Origin: CALOBA01 sp942491465
GTDB lineage: Bacteria > Pseudomonadota > Gammaproteobacteria > Chromatiales > Chromatiaceae
Direction of reading: 5' to 3'
NCBI GenBank assembly: GCA_942491465.1
Contig: CALOBA010000038.1
Location: 1-64,000 of the forward strand
DNA length: 64,000 bases
Shown: one piece after another, positions 51,122-61,760 of the stretch
Numbering within the stretch: position 1 is the first letter of the stretch
Layout of the letters: each line of letters begins with the position of its first letter
The notes under the pieces: model-generated
Seen by the model: only the letters and a program-made list of their open reading frames with translations
Database searches by the model: none
What the model was told of the DNA's origin: nothing
Translations under genes and position numbers: made by a program

Positions 51122-52186
51122 TCAGCCCCCGTCGCCATCGCCGCTGGTGACGTAGAGGTCCGTCTCCGACAGGCCGCGCAACATCAACGGTTGCAGGCGC
51201 TGACGCCGCGTCAGTCGAGGCTCGAAGCCCAGGCTCCGGGCCACCGGCTGCAGCCATGGGCCACTGACGAACCAATCGGCGCGCTCTGCGCCAAGCCGGC
51301 GCATCGTCCGCAGCGCTTGAGCCACCAAGGCGCGGGCGGCCTCCGCATCGTCCATCCGCGTGAGCAGGTCGACGATGCGGCTGATCTGCCGGCCCTTGCG
51401 CTGCCAGACCTTGAACACGACGTAGCCGCGCAGATCGCGCCCGTCCTCCAGGACCAACACCTGATAGCGGGTATCAGGATGGCTACGGTAGTGCCAGTCG
51501 AGCACGGCGGCGTCGCGGCGGGTGATGGCCGGGTAGCACGCAGCCGCATGCTCCCACAGGCGGTCGAACCGGACATCGAAAGGCCCGTCGAAGGCAGCCA
51601 CCGGCAATCGACATCGGGGCAAGCGAACGCCCAGGTCGGCAATCGACGCGACCACAGCGCCCGGATAACGCCCCAACGCCTTCTGCAAGGGCCAGCGCAA
51701 CGATACCCGGCGCATGCGGTTGCCGGCATCGGGCCACTCCCGAAAACCGACCCGATGCCCGATACTCATCATCGCCTCGCCAATATGCTTGCCGAGCTGA
51801 ATCGGTCGCGGCTGCGGATGATTGAACATCGCCGCGGCGAGCCCGTCCGGGAACAGCTCGCGCCTGGGCACGCCGGCGCGCCGTGCGGCCTTGATCGCGT
51901 TGCGGGCAAGCCCCCAATGGATGCGCACATCGGCCAGCCAGTCCGCGGCGACCGGCGCCCCGTCCAGATAGAGACCGGCGGGCATAAAGGCCACATTGCC
52001 GATGATCCGCCCATCCCAGACCGCGACCACGCCGCGATAGCCCGGCTGCTCCAATCGCGGGTCTTGCTGCCATTGCCAGTCCCAGCGTCGACGCAGGGTC
52101 TCGGCCTTGTCAGCACCGGCGGCGTCGGCCATGAATTCCAGCAGTGCCGTTCGGTCGGCCTCTTGGGCGGTTCGGATCTCGATCAT
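51122..52186 (-). CDS. GNAT/FemAB-type acyltransferase, envelope-associated
   Basis: The product has 354 residues. It begins MIEIRTAQEADRTALLEFMA, a GNAT-type first strand, with VVAVWDGRIIGNVAFMPAGL in the core. The second half, WHYRSHPDTRYQVLVLEDGR then DLRGYVVFKVWQRKGRQISR, has a repeated acyltransferase-like strand pattern, as in the double-GNAT proteins encoded in exopolysaccharide clusters. The ATG at 52186 is preferred; upstream sequence in the frame has no similarity. It precedes the propeller gene by 5 bases. The substrate is unknown; acetylation of a sugar or of a lipid-linked intermediate is a reasonable guess. Confidence 0.7.
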   Translation of the reverse strand: MIEIRTAQEADRTALLEFMADAAGADKAETLRRRWDWQWQQDPRLEQPGYRGVVAVWDGRIIGNVAFMPAGLYLDGAPVAADWLADVRIHWGLARNAIKAARRAGVPRRELFPDGLAAAMFNHPQPRPIQLGKHIGEAMMSIGHRVGFREWPDAGNRMRRVSLRWPLQKALGRYPGAVVASIADLGVRLPRCRLPVAAFDGPFDVRFDRLWEHAAACYPAITRRDAAVLDWHYRSHPDTRYQVLVLEDGRDLRGYVVFKVWQRKGRQISRIVDLLTRMDDAEAARALVAQALRTMRRLGAERADWFVSGPWLQPVARSLGFEPRLTRRQRLQPLMLRGLSETDLYVTSGDGDGG

Positions 52187-52716
52187 GGGGCGGGTGGTTG
52201 CCGTTGCTTTTCCAAAAAGATCCGCGCCGGCGAGTGATAGACCGGCTGCGGGCGGATCAGGGAGGAGACACCATAGCCCCCCATGGTTGCCGCAAGCGCC
52301 AAACCTGCGGCGACAGCAAGATCGGGGTAAAGTAACGACGACGCGCGTCAGCCATGCGGGACCCACCTGTTCACGGGGTCCGCAGTTTAGCGCGATCCGG
52401 CCTGCCGCTGGCCACTTCGCGGGCTGGCGGTCGACGCACTCCGCCAATCCGGACGCCGGGGGAGGCAACTCGGTCGACATGGGTCGGCATTACCCCGACC
52501 AGATCACGTTGGCAGGCCGCTCCACCGGGGGTACGATCTCAGACTCGAATCGACATCGTTGCTGCTGCGCATCCGACCATCGAGCCCATCCTCACCGAGC
52601 CCAGGCAGAGCGACAGCACAATTGCCGGCCCAGGCCCGGCACGCCCTAGCGGCGCAGCCGCTTCACCCGACCACACCCAGACGCGCCCGCCAACCCTGCC
52701 GAGCCGAGCCGAGCCG
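52187..52716. other. Divergent intergenic region between the acyltransferase and kinase genes
   Basis: These 530 bases should contain promoters for both genes, but I see no near-consensus pair. The kinase frame is open through most of it, without similarity. Four GAGCC/GCCGA pentamers lie just before the kinase ATG. Confidence 0.4.
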
Positions 52717-55700
52717 ATGAAGATCCCCGGTTATGAAATCCTGCGCGTGCTTGGCGAAGGCGGCATGGCCACCGTCTACCTCGCGAAACAAGAGCGTCTC
52801 GGACGGCAGGTCGCGCTCAAGGTCATGCAGCCGGCGACCACGGTCGGCTACGACTTCACCGCCCGATTCATCAAGGAAGGACAGATCATTGCACGGCTGC
52901 AGCACCCGCGGATCGTGACCATCTATGATCTCGACGTGGCCGACGGCGTGATGTACTTCTCCATGGAGTATCTGCCGAACGGCACCCTGGCCGAGCTCAT
53001 TGCCAAGGGCCTGTCTCCGTCTCGCGCCGTCGCCATCGCGCGCGGCATCGCCGAGGCGCTGGCCTTCGCCCACGGCCAGGGGATCATTCATCGCGACATC
53101 AAGCCGCAGAACATCCTCTTTCGTGCCGACGGCAACCCGGTACTGACCGACTTCGGCATCGCCCGCGCCGTCACCCAGGACATGGAGGCGACCCAGCTGA
53201 CCAGCGTCGGCATGGTGGTCGGCAGTCCCAGGTACATGAGTCCCGAGCAGTGCATGAGCGGGACGATCGATGCGCGCTCGGACCTCTACAGCCTCGGCGT
53301 CGTGCTCTATCAGATGCTGGCGCAGGAGCTCCCCTATCAAGGCACCGACGTCGTCACGCTGGCGATGGCCCATTGCAGCGCACCGATCCCCGTGCTCGGA
53401 CGCAGACTGCGCGCCTATCAACCCGTGCTCGAGCGACTGCTCGCCAAGGCTCCCGAGGATCGATATCCGGACGCCGCCAAGCTGATCGACGATCTCCGGG
53501 CGATCGAGGCCGATCTGTCTGCTGCCGGCACCACCCCCAAGACGGACCGGAAACGACCGCAACCCGCCCGAGCCACCGGCCGACGGTGGCTGATCGGCGC
53601 TGCGGCGGTGCTGGGCATCCTGGCCGCCGTCGGCACCTATCGCGCACTTGTACCGACGGACAACCCCGCCGACCCCGAGCCCCCGCAACCGCCCGCGGAG
53701 CCAAGGCGCCCGCAGGTCGCTGTCACGGCCGAGAAGGAGGCCTTGGCGCTGCTCGATCAGGGCCGCATCGACGCGGCCCTGGACCGCGTCAGCGCGGGTC
53801 TGGTCGAGGTCTCCGGCGACGCGGGTCTCATGGCCCTGAAGGATCGTCTGCGCAACGAACGCTACGCCCGCACCGTCCTATCTCGCGCCAACGCTCAGGC
53901 GGCCCGGTCCGACCTTACCGGCGCACTGCGCACCCTTGAGCGCGCTATTGAGCGTTTGCCCGACCACCCGGGCCTGCGCGAGCAGCGCGATCGTCTTCAG
54001 GCACGGCTGACGGGACAACGGCAGGCGCAGATCACCGAGCTGCTTGAGACAGGCCGCAAGAGCCTACAGCGGGGTGATCCTACGGAGGCCAGCAGAATGG
54101 TCTCCGATGGCCTCAAGCTGGACCCGGAGAACCTTGAGCTGCGGGCATTGAAGGCACGCATCGACACCGTGATGGCCCGCACCAACAACCGCAACGAGCT
54201 GATCGAACAAGCCAACGAACTCGCCGCCGAAGGCCTGCTCAGCGAGAGCCTCGAGGCCATTGCCCAGGCCCGTGCGCTCAATCCCGAGGATGCCGAGCTG
54301 CTCGACCTTCAGACCACCGTCGAGCGTCAGCTCGAACGCGAGCGCACGGCGCAGGCAAGGACGCAGCTGGAGCGCGCCGAGGCCCTGCGCGATCAGGGCA
54401 AACTCGCCAAGGCCCTGGCAACGGTGGATGCCGCCCTGAGGGGCGCGACTGACGACGAGGATCTGCTCGCGTTGCGCAAGGCCCTGCTCGCAGCGCAGCA
54501 GGCCAACGACAGCCAGGCGCTACGCGACCGAGCACGGACGGCCCTGGACGCGGGTGACATCGACGCGGCGGACGCCCTCAACGCCCAAGCCCGAGCCCTG
54601 GCGACCGCCGGCCAAGCCGCGGATCAGCTCGACGGCGAGATCGAGCAGGCGAAGGCGCGGGCCACGCAGCTTGCCGGGCGGATCACGCGCGCCGAGGCAG
54701 CGCTCGCGGCCAAGGCCTTCTCCGAGGCCATCACCAGCACCGACGAAGGGCTGGCATTGGACCCGTTGAACGAGCGCCTGCTGGCCATTCGGGCCGCCGC
54801 GATCGGCCAGCAGCACAGCAACCGGGAGCAAGAGATCGCCGAGGTCGCACGCCAGGTCGACGCGCTGAGCGCCCGCGGCGCATTGGCGCAGGCGCTGCGC
54901 ACCATTGACGCCACGCTGACACGCCACCCGGACGAGCCACGCCTGCTGCTGCTGAGGGATCAGATCGACTCGACCCTGCGCGCGCGACAGTCCAAGCTGC
55001 AAGCACTCGCCGAATGCCGGAAGGGATTCCCGCCCGACGGCCCCTGGCTCGACGAAGACGGCGCCGATACCACCGCTGCCGCGGCCTGTTACCGGCCCCT
55101 GCTCGCCCACGGGGACACCGGCGCCGAAGCGGCCGATGCCCTTGCCACCATCACCGGGCGGCTGACCGAAGCGTTCGATGCGGCCATGGAGCGCGGTTAC
55201 CTCCCGCAGGCAGAGGCCAGGCTGACACAGCTGCGGGCACTCAATGCCGATGAGGCCGACTTGGCCTCGATGCAACAGCGTCTCAGCGACGCGGCCGCAG
55301 TGCTACCGACCCTGGTCCGGCTGCCGGCCGGATGCTACGCCATGGGCAGCCCGGCCGACGAGCCGGGACGCGAAGACGACGAGCAGACCCACCGCGCCTG
55401 TGTCGACGCCTTGGAGGTGGGCGTCAACGAGGTCACCGTCGCCGACTTCCGACGCTTCGTCGATGCCACCGGCTACAGCACCGACGCGGAACGCGGCATC
55501 GGCGGCGTTCAAGGCTGCTGGGCCTTCGGCGAAGACAAGGACGGTCAGCCCGGCTGGGGCTACCAGGCTTGGGCGACTTGGCGCACCCCAAACCGCGAGC
55601 ACGACAACCGCGACCAGCACCCGGTGTCCTGCGTCAGCTGGAACGACGCTCGGGCCTATATCGACTGGCTCAACGCCCAAACGGAACAGTCCTTCCGGCT

Positions 55701-56139
55701 GCCGACCGAGGAGGAATGGGAATACGCCGCGCGGGCCGGCGTCGCGGCAGCCCGCTGGTGGCAGAACGCCCCTGCCTGCGGTCACGCTAACGTTGCCGAC
55801 ACCGGGCACGGCTGGGACGAGGGCTTCCCATGCGACGACCGCTACGAGTGGGTCAGCCCCGTCGGCAGCTTCGCCGCCAACCCCTGGGGGCTGCACGATG
55901 TCCTCGGCAACGTCTGGGAATGGACCTGCTCGGAGTACGATACCCTCTATCGCGGTACCGAAGAGACCTGTGCGGACCCGCAATCCACGGACCCGCGGGT
56001 GCTGCGCGGCGGCTCCTGGAACAGCGGCCCGGCCCTGGTCCGGGCCGCCTATCGCAACCGCAACTTCCCCGAGGCGCGCTACAACTTTGTCGGCTTTCGC
56101 CTGGCCAGGGCAGCACCGCCCCCCGCCGACGCACCCTGA
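52717..56139 (+). CDS. Membrane Ser/Thr protein kinase with repeat region and C-terminal SUMF/FGE-type domain
   Basis: The protein has 1140 residues. Residues 1-265 are a Hanks-type kinase: GEGGMATVYLA, ALKVM (ATP lysine), HRDIKPQN (catalytic Asp), DFGIA and SPEQ in the activation segment. A membrane helix, WLIGAAAVLGILAAVGTYRA, lies near 288-308. Residues 340-850 are a long helical region of TPR-like units rich in Ala, Leu and Arg. From about 866 a formylglycine-generating-enzyme/SUMF domain follows: VRLPAGCYAMGSPADEPGRE, SCVSWNDARAYIDWLNAQ, RLPTEEEWEYAARAG, NVWEWTCSEYD and LRGGSWNSGPALVRAAYRNR. The kinase is cytosolic and the rest periplasmic. The SUMF domain probably senses or binds rather than oxidises. 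The start was chosen at MKIPGYEIL, where kinase similarity begins. Confidence 0.92.
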   Translation: MKIPGYEILRVLGEGGMATVYLAKQERLGRQVALKVMQPATTVGYDFTARFIKEGQIIARLQHPRIVTIYDLDVADGVMYFSMEYLPNGTLAELIAKGLSPSRAVAIARGIAEALAFAHGQGIIHRDIKPQNILFRADGNPVLTDFGIARAVTQDMEATQLTSVGMVVGSPRYMSPEQCMSGTIDARSDLYSLGVVLYQMLAQELPYQGTDVVTLAMAHCSAPIPVLGRRLRAYQPVLERLLAKAPEDRYPDAAKLIDDLRAIEADLSAAGTTPKTDRKRPQPARATGRRWLIGAAAVLGILAAVGTYRALVPTDNPADPEPPQPPAEPRRPQVAVTAEKEALALLDQGRIDAALDRVSAGLVEVSGDAGLMALKDRLRNERYARTVLSRANAQAARSDLTGALRTLERAIERLPDHPGLREQRDRLQARLTGQRQAQITELLETGRKSLQRGDPTEASRMVSDGLKLDPENLELRALKARIDTVMARTNNRNELIEQANELAAEGLLSESLEAIAQARALNPEDAELLDLQTTVERQLERERTAQARTQLERAEALRDQGKLAKALATVDAALRGATDDEDLLALRKALLAAQQANDSQALRDRARTALDAGDIDAADALNAQARALATAGQAADQLDGEIEQAKARATQLAGRITRAEAALAAKAFSEAITSTDEGLALDPLNERLLAIRAAAIGQQHSNREQEIAEVARQVDALSARGALAQALRTIDATLTRHPDEPRLLLLRDQIDSTLRARQSKLQALAECRKGFPPDGPWLDEDGADTTAAAACYRPLLAHGDTGAEAADALATITGRLTEAFDAAMERGYLPQAEARLTQLRALNADEADLASMQQRLSDAAAVLPTLVRLPAGCYAMGSPADEPGREDDEQTHRACVDALEVGVNEVTVADFRRFVDATGYSTDAERGIGGVQGCWAFGEDKDGQPGWGYQAWATWRTPNREHDNRDQHPVSCVSWNDARAYIDWLNAQTEQSFRLPTEEEWEYAARAGVAAARWWQNAPACGHANVADTGHGWDEGFPCDDRYEWVSPVGSFAANPWGLHDVLGNVWEWTCSEYDTLYRGTEETCADPQSTDPRVLRGGSWNSGPALVRAAYRNRNFPEARYNFVGFRLARAAPPPADAP

Positions 56140-56150
56140 GCGGACCGTCG

Positions 56151-57074
56151 CTACTGCACCATCGACAGCCGCCGCCCGACGTCCTGCAGCGCGGCGCGCT
56201 CTTCGCGCAGGCTCAGCTCAAGCTTGCCGGCCTGAGCCGCCTTCTTGCCGCTGCCGGACGCGCGCGGACCGGCGTGCTGCTTGATCTCCTGCACCGCCTT
56301 CATCTGCCGCTCCAGACGATTGACCTCGCTCTGAACCTCGCGCTGCTGGCTCGTCGCCACGCGCTGGAGCTGTTGGCGCTGCGCCGCGGTGGCGCCGCCG
56401 CCCTGGCGCAGCCGCGATTGCAGGGAGGCCACGACCTGATTGCGCAACCTGATCTCGTTCTGGAACGCGGCCCGCTCCGCCTTCAGCTTGGACTCAAAGA
56501 TCAGCCTGTCACCGGTCAGCCCGGACGCCTTGCGATACCAGTTCAGCGCCTCCGCCTTGTCCTGCGCCACGCCCTGCCCCTGCTCGTAGAGCCCACCGAG
56601 ACTCACCTGGGCCGGGCCATGACCCTGGGCAGCCGCCTTGCGGTACCAGCTTGCAGCCTCGGCATAGTTCGGCCCCGCGAGGCCGAGCCCCTTCTCGTAG
56701 ATCTCGCCCACATAGGTTTGGGCAATCGCATCGCCGGCGCGGGCCTTGGGCAGCAGCGCCTGCAGGGCCGTGCCGTAGTCCGAGCGATCAAACAGCACGA
56801 ACTCGCCGCCGCGGATGCCGCAGTCGGTCTTCGTGGTCTTGATGGAACGGCGCGGGGCGGCGAAGACCGCACGCGTGCCCAGCTGGCGAATCTGGCTCGG
56901 CAACAGACAATCGACCAGGATCAGATCGTCGATGCCGCGGCCGGGGGCGACGGGCGCGATATCGGCCTGATCCCCGGAAGGCGCTGTCGCACAAGCACCC
57001 AGGATCAGCAACAGCGCCGACACCAGCGCCATCAGGGGCAGATGGGGCAGACGGGGAAGGGGCATGAAGGACAT
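56151..57074 (-). CDS. Sel1-repeat lipoprotein with coiled-coil tail
   Basis: The 307-residue product has a lipoprotein signal peptide, MALVSALLLILGACATAPSG, with the acylated Cys in LGAC. Two to three Sel1/TPR units follow around residues 110-195, for example AQTYVGEIYEKGLGLAGPNY and AQVSLGGLYEQGQGVAQDK. The C-terminal third (AAFQNEIRLRNQVVASLQSR onward) is a basic coiled coil. Four cysteines besides the lipid one could form disulfides. It is convergent with the kinase gene, 11 bases away, and downstream of the autotransporter in the same direction. It may be a periplasmic adaptor; no partner is proven. The start could be the first or second Met (MSFMPLP); both keep the signal peptide. Confidence 0.82.
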   Translation of the reverse strand: MSFMPLPRLPHLPLMALVSALLLILGACATAPSGDQADIAPVAPGRGIDDLILVDCLLPSQIRQLGTRAVFAAPRRSIKTTKTDCGIRGGEFVLFDRSDYGTALQALLPKARAGDAIAQTYVGEIYEKGLGLAGPNYAEAASWYRKAAAQGHGPAQVSLGGLYEQGQGVAQDKAEALNWYRKASGLTGDRLIFESKLKAERAAFQNEIRLRNQVVASLQSRLRQGGGATAAQRQQLQRVATSQQREVQSEVNRLERQMKAVQEIKQHAGPRASGSGKKAAQAGKLELSLREERAALQDVGRRLSMVQ

Positions 57075-57182
57075 GGCTGGACCTCTCTGTTCGTGTTTCC
57101 TCCAAGTCTAACAACGGCGGCCCCGCCGGTCATCGGACCGACGGGGCCGCGCAGCCGGCGCTGACGCCGAGCCCCGAGCGGT

Positions 57183-59117
57183 TCAGAAGGTCAGGCGAAC
57201 GCCGGCGCCAACGGTATCCACATCCAGATTGCGGTAGCCGAAGACCTTGTTGTAGAACAGGAACGCGGTACTGCCGCCGCCGAACTGGGCGGAGATCCCG
57301 AGGCGAGCGTTGAAGTAGTCGGAGTCCGGCTTGTCGCCGGTGATCCCGAATACGCCGTCGGTTGGGTCCTGGATGAAGCTGCCGTTCACCGCCACCGCCG
57401 CGTCACGATACTCGTGCACCCAGTCCAGGTGCAGCTGGGGCAGGATCACGCCCCAACTGGTGCTGATCGCGCGCGAGACCTCGCCGCCGATGGCGGTGGT
57501 GAAGGACTCCTGGTCGAGGTTGTCGAGCCGGGCCGCCCAGCCGCCGCCGTTGGCGTTGGGGTTCGACATACGCTCCCTGTAGCTGTCGACGCTGGCGCTG
57601 ACAAACTCCGCACGCGCCACCGGGCCGTAGCTCCAGGCGCCGCTGGACAACATGTAGCCGGTGCCGACGGCGGCCGACCACTGGTCACCGTCGTAGTCCG
57701 CCTTGGCCGTCTGGTTGACGTTGACCCCGCCGACCTGATAGCGGATGTTGCGGCGCTGGTCGTAGCTGTTGTTGCCGTAGGTGACCATACCGTCCACGTA
57801 GAACGACTCGCCCTGATAGTAGGTACCGTAGAGGCTCAGGCTGTAGCCGTCGGTGTCGAGGCTGCCGCCGTTGTTGTCGATGTCGTTGTTGCTGTTGTAG
57901 TAGCCGACTGCGAGGCCGCCGATCAGGTTGTCGCGGAAGCGGTAATCCAGGCCGGCGGTCAGCGACCAACCGTCGCCGTCAAAGCCTTCTTCGTTGCGGC
58001 TCCCGTCCTTGTCGACACTGGACACGGTGCCGTTGATGAAGGCGCCGAATCGCCCGCCACCAGCGAACAGCGGGTTCTCATCCGCGCTGGCGGCACCACC
58101 GATGCCGGCGCCCGTGCCGGCCAGGCCCGGCACCGTCTGGCCATCGACCTCGAAGGCCAGACCGCGCAGGCTCAGCCCGGTTGCCCCACCGCGCAGCGCC
58201 GACAGGCGCGTGGTGAGGTTCTGGCGCTGACTGCTCAGGCTCGCCCGCGACGACTCCAGCGGCACCGTCGCCTGCTCTGCCGTCACCGTCGCCAGCGCGA
58301 AGGTGGCCTGACCGTTGAGCTCCGAGCCGCTGCCCGTCAGCGAGCCGACGACGATCGGCGTGCAGTCGTCCCGGAAGCGCGAGCCGATGGGGCTTTGAGG
58401 ACAGGCGCTGCTGATCACGGCCGCCGTGGATGAGGTGCTGCCGTTGGTCGCGATCGACTGCATGCTCACGTCGATCTGCTCCTGGAACGACGGCTCTGCG
58501 GGGCTAGCGCCGTTGGTCACGCCGATAAAGTAGGCGGCGTCGACACCGATGATGTCCAACGCCCAGTAGTCCGTCACATAACCCTCGGCGATATTCTGCG
58601 AGCCGGAGCCGGAGAACCCGCCGAACTCGCTGTCGTAGAAGTTCGCATATTCCGTCAGCACCGCCCCGTATTCGCCCGCGCTGAGCTCCAGCGTCTGCTG
58701 CGAGTCGTAGGCCGACCCGGTCTCCTCGTTGACGACATCCCTGCCATCGTCGTCGTATCCGACCAGCTCCCCGTCTTCGTCAAGCACGGTAACGATGGGG
58801 TCGAAGCCGCCGGCCGGGATCGACATACCCGCGGCATTGGTGCCGCCGGCGTAGGACAAGGTGCGCAGCGTCACCGCCGAGGGCTGGTCGAGCTCGAAGG
58901 TGAATCCCGCCAGGCTGTCGTCGCCGAAGGCGACGGGCGACATGTCGCTGGTGAATGAGAATGCCGCCGCGATCAGCGCCGGCGAGACCAGCGCGGCACC
59001 GATGAAGACGATGCCGGGGGCGGCGGTGCGGATCGCGCCGCGAGGCGCCGACGCGCGTCCAAGCGCGCCCGGTCGTGGAGAAGCGGGACGGGGGGAAGGT
59101 TGCGAAGCGGTGCTCAT
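57183..59117 (-). CDS. Autotransporter-domain outer-membrane protein with PPC-like passenger
   Basis: The product has 644 residues. A long basic N-terminus precedes a signal-type helix, APGIVFIGAALVSPALIAAA. The passenger (about 60-200) resembles the DVUA0089/pre-peptidase C-terminal type: FTFELDQPSAVTLRTLSYAG, PIVTVLDEDGELVGYDDDGR, ending SGSQNIAEGYVTDYWALDI. From about 350 the autotransporter beta-barrel follows: RFGAFINGTVSSVDKDGSRN, YGPVARAEFVSASVDSYRER and the closing strand VDTVGAGVRLTF. The terminal Phe suits BAM insertion. The short passenger suggests a surface adhesin or sensor rather than an enzyme. It may be cotranscribed with the lipoprotein gene 108 bases downstream. Confidence 0.85.
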   Translation of the reverse strand: MSTASQPSPRPASPRPGALGRASAPRGAIRTAAPGIVFIGAALVSPALIAAAFSFTSDMSPVAFGDDSLAGFTFELDQPSAVTLRTLSYAGGTNAAGMSIPAGGFDPIVTVLDEDGELVGYDDDGRDVVNEETGSAYDSQQTLELSAGEYGAVLTEYANFYDSEFGGFSGSGSQNIAEGYVTDYWALDIIGVDAAYFIGVTNGASPAEPSFQEQIDVSMQSIATNGSTSSTAAVISSACPQSPIGSRFRDDCTPIVVGSLTGSGSELNGQATFALATVTAEQATVPLESSRASLSSQRQNLTTRLSALRGGATGLSLRGLAFEVDGQTVPGLAGTGAGIGGAASADENPLFAGGGRFGAFINGTVSSVDKDGSRNEEGFDGDGWSLTAGLDYRFRDNLIGGLAVGYYNSNNDIDNNGGSLDTDGYSLSLYGTYYQGESFYVDGMVTYGNNSYDQRRNIRYQVGGVNVNQTAKADYDGDQWSAAVGTGYMLSSGAWSYGPVARAEFVSASVDSYRERMSNPNANGGGWAARLDNLDQESFTTAIGGEVSRAISTSWGVILPQLHLDWVHEYRDAAVAVNGSFIQDPTDGVFGITGDKPDSDYFNARLGISAQFGGGSTAFLFYNKVFGYRNLDVDTVGAGVRLTF

Positions 59118-59467
59118 GGTCCTCTCCGGTCGATGGGCTGCCGAGTGGCAAAGAAAACGTCATACCGTCGCAATGCTACCACCAACCGACACAAAGCGAA
59201 ATGCACGCAACAGACCGTATCTATTTCCCAACACAATTCATCCCGGATGGTCCCCGGCGGGTCATCGCGCCCTCCCTGATCCCGAATCCCCGGCAACGCC
59301 GAGACGGATCGGATCGGGCCATCGGCGATCCCGATTGTGACGATCCGATCAATCCATTTTGATTATCGCGGATTAGGTCGCATCATAAGCGCCGTGGCAG
59401 GTCACGGCCGATGCCGCCGGCCTGTCGTTATAAATATCTTCACCACCCCTTCAACGGAGACACCAGC
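59118..59467. other. Divergent promoter region between the autotransporter and garA
   Basis: These 350 bases contain no gene. TTGATTATCGCGGATTAGGT near 59356 could provide a -35 element for garA, with ATCATAAG further on as a weak -10. I see no clear OxyR or other regulator site. Confidence 0.35.
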
Positions 59468-60202
<735 letters not shown>

Positions 60203-60226
60203 TCGCGCCGCGCCTCTCGCCACCCC

Positions 60227-60265
60227 GGCCCCGCGGCATCCCCGATGTTCGCGGGGCCTTTTTTT
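60227..60265 (+). terminator. Terminator between garA and garB
   Basis: GGCCCCGCG (60227-60235) pairs with CGCGGGGCC (60250-60258), followed by seven T residues. It should end many garA transcripts and lower garB expression relative to garA. garB could also have its own promoter in the remaining 36 bases, though none is obvious. Confidence 0.85.
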
Positions 60266-60301
60266 CGTCGCCTTGAAACGATAATCAGAGACCGAACCGA
60301 C

Positions 60302-61675
60302 ATGAACAAGCAGTACGATCTCATCGCCATCGGCGGTGGCAGCGGCGGCCTTGCGGTTGCCGAGAAGGCGGCGCAGTACGGCCATCGCGTTGCCATCATC
60401 GAAGACGGCCAGCTCGGCGGCACCTGCGTGCACCAGGGCTGCGTCCCGAAGAAGGTCATGTGGTATGCCGCAAACCTCGCCCACGACGTGGAGCAGGCCA
60501 GCGATTTCGGCGTCCTCGCCGAACTGCGCGGCATCGACTGGAAGCATCTGGTCTCCGGCCGCACCCGCTTTATCTCCGGTATCGACAACTACTGGAACGG
60601 CTATGTCGAAGAGCTCGGGATCGACCTGATCCAGGGTCGCGCCCGCTTCGTCGACGACCACCAAGTCGAGGTCAACGGCCAAACCCTGACCGCCCCGCAC
60701 ATCGTCATCGCCACCGGCAGCCGCCCGATGGTGCCGCCGGTGCCCGGTGCCGAGCTCGGCATCACCTCCGACGGCTTCTTCAGGCTCGAAGCGCAGCCGC
60801 GCAAGGTTGCCATCGTCGGCGGCGGCTACATCGGCGTCGAGCTCGCCGGCGTGCTGCGCGCCCTCGGCTCCGAGGTCACGGTGGTGGCCCTGGAAGACCG
60901 CCCGCTGGAGACCTTCGAGCCGCTGATCAGCGAGACGCTGGAGCAGAACATGCGCGCGGCCGGCATCGAGCTGCACCTGCCGTTTGCCGTCGCATCGCTG
61001 GAGCGCCAGGATGACGGCATCGCCGTGCACCATCGCGACGGCAGCGCCCTGACCGGCTTCGACACCGTCCTCTGGGCGATCGGCCGCTCCCCGAACAGCC
61101 GGGATCTGAATCTGGAGGCCACCGGCGTCGAGACCGAGCGCAACGGCGTCATCCGCACCGACGCCTACCAGAACACCACCGTCGAGGGCGTCTACGCCAT
61201 CGGCGACGTCACCGGGCGCTTCCCGCTGACGCCGGTGGCCATCGCCGCCGGACGCCGCCTCGCCGATCGCCTGTTCGATGGCCAATCGGAACGGCGTCTG
61301 GTCTACGAAGACATCCCCACCGTGGTCTTCGCCCACCCCCCGGTCGGCAGCGTCGGTCTCACCGAGGCCCAGGCCCGCGCCAACAGCAGCGAGCGCGTCA
61401 CCATCTACCAGACCAAGTTCCAGCCGATGCGTTACGCGCTGAACGCCGAGGGACCACAGACCGCAATGAAGCTGGTCTGCGTCGGCGACCACGAGCGCGT
61501 GGTCGGTGTCCATATGATCGGCGACGGCGTCGACGAGATGCTGCAGGGCTTCGCGGTGGCCTTGAAGATGGGCGCCACCAAGGCCGACTTCGACGACACG
61601 GTCCCCATCCATCCGGTCAGCGCCGAGGAGCTGGTGACCCTGAAGGTCCCGGAGCCCGAGCCCGCCGCGACCTAG
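60302..61675 (+). CDS. garB: Glutathione amide reductase (glutathione reductase family)
   Basis: The 457-residue flavoprotein disulfide reductase has an FAD site, AIGGGSGGLAVAEKAAQYG, and redox-active cysteines in GGTCVHQGCVPKKVMWYAA. Its second dinucleotide site, VGGGYIGVELAGVLRALGSE, is followed by VTVVALEDRPLETFEP. The ALED stretch replaces the arginines that bind the NADPH 2'-phosphate in ordinary glutathione reductase, which suggests NADH use as described for Chromatium GarB. The C-terminal active-site segment has FDDTVPIHPVSAEELVTL with the catalytic His. It regenerates glutathione amide for the peroxidase upstream. The ATG at 60302 begins MNKQYDLIAIGGGSGG. A plain glutathione reductase is the alternative, but context and cofactor site favour GarB. 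Confidence 0.9.
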   Translation: MNKQYDLIAIGGGSGGLAVAEKAAQYGHRVAIIEDGQLGGTCVHQGCVPKKVMWYAANLAHDVEQASDFGVLAELRGIDWKHLVSGRTRFISGIDNYWNGYVEELGIDLIQGRARFVDDHQVEVNGQTLTAPHIVIATGSRPMVPPVPGAELGITSDGFFRLEAQPRKVAIVGGGYIGVELAGVLRALGSEVTVVALEDRPLETFEPLISETLEQNMRAAGIELHLPFAVASLERQDDGIAVHHRDGSALTGFDTVLWAIGRSPNSRDLNLEATGVETERNGVIRTDAYQNTTVEGVYAIGDVTGRFPLTPVAIAAGRRLADRLFDGQSERRLVYEDIPTVVFAHPPVGSVGLTEAQARANSSERVTIYQTKFQPMRYALNAEGPQTAMKLVCVGDHERVVGVHMIGDGVDEMLQGFAVALKMGATKADFDDTVPIHPVSAEELVTLKVPEPEPAAT

Positions 61676-61760
61676 CGCGCACCGCCGCGGCGATGGACCG
61701 TCGCGGCGGTGATAGACTGCGGATCTCGTCTTCAGCGCCCCGACTTCGGGGCGCTGCCGT

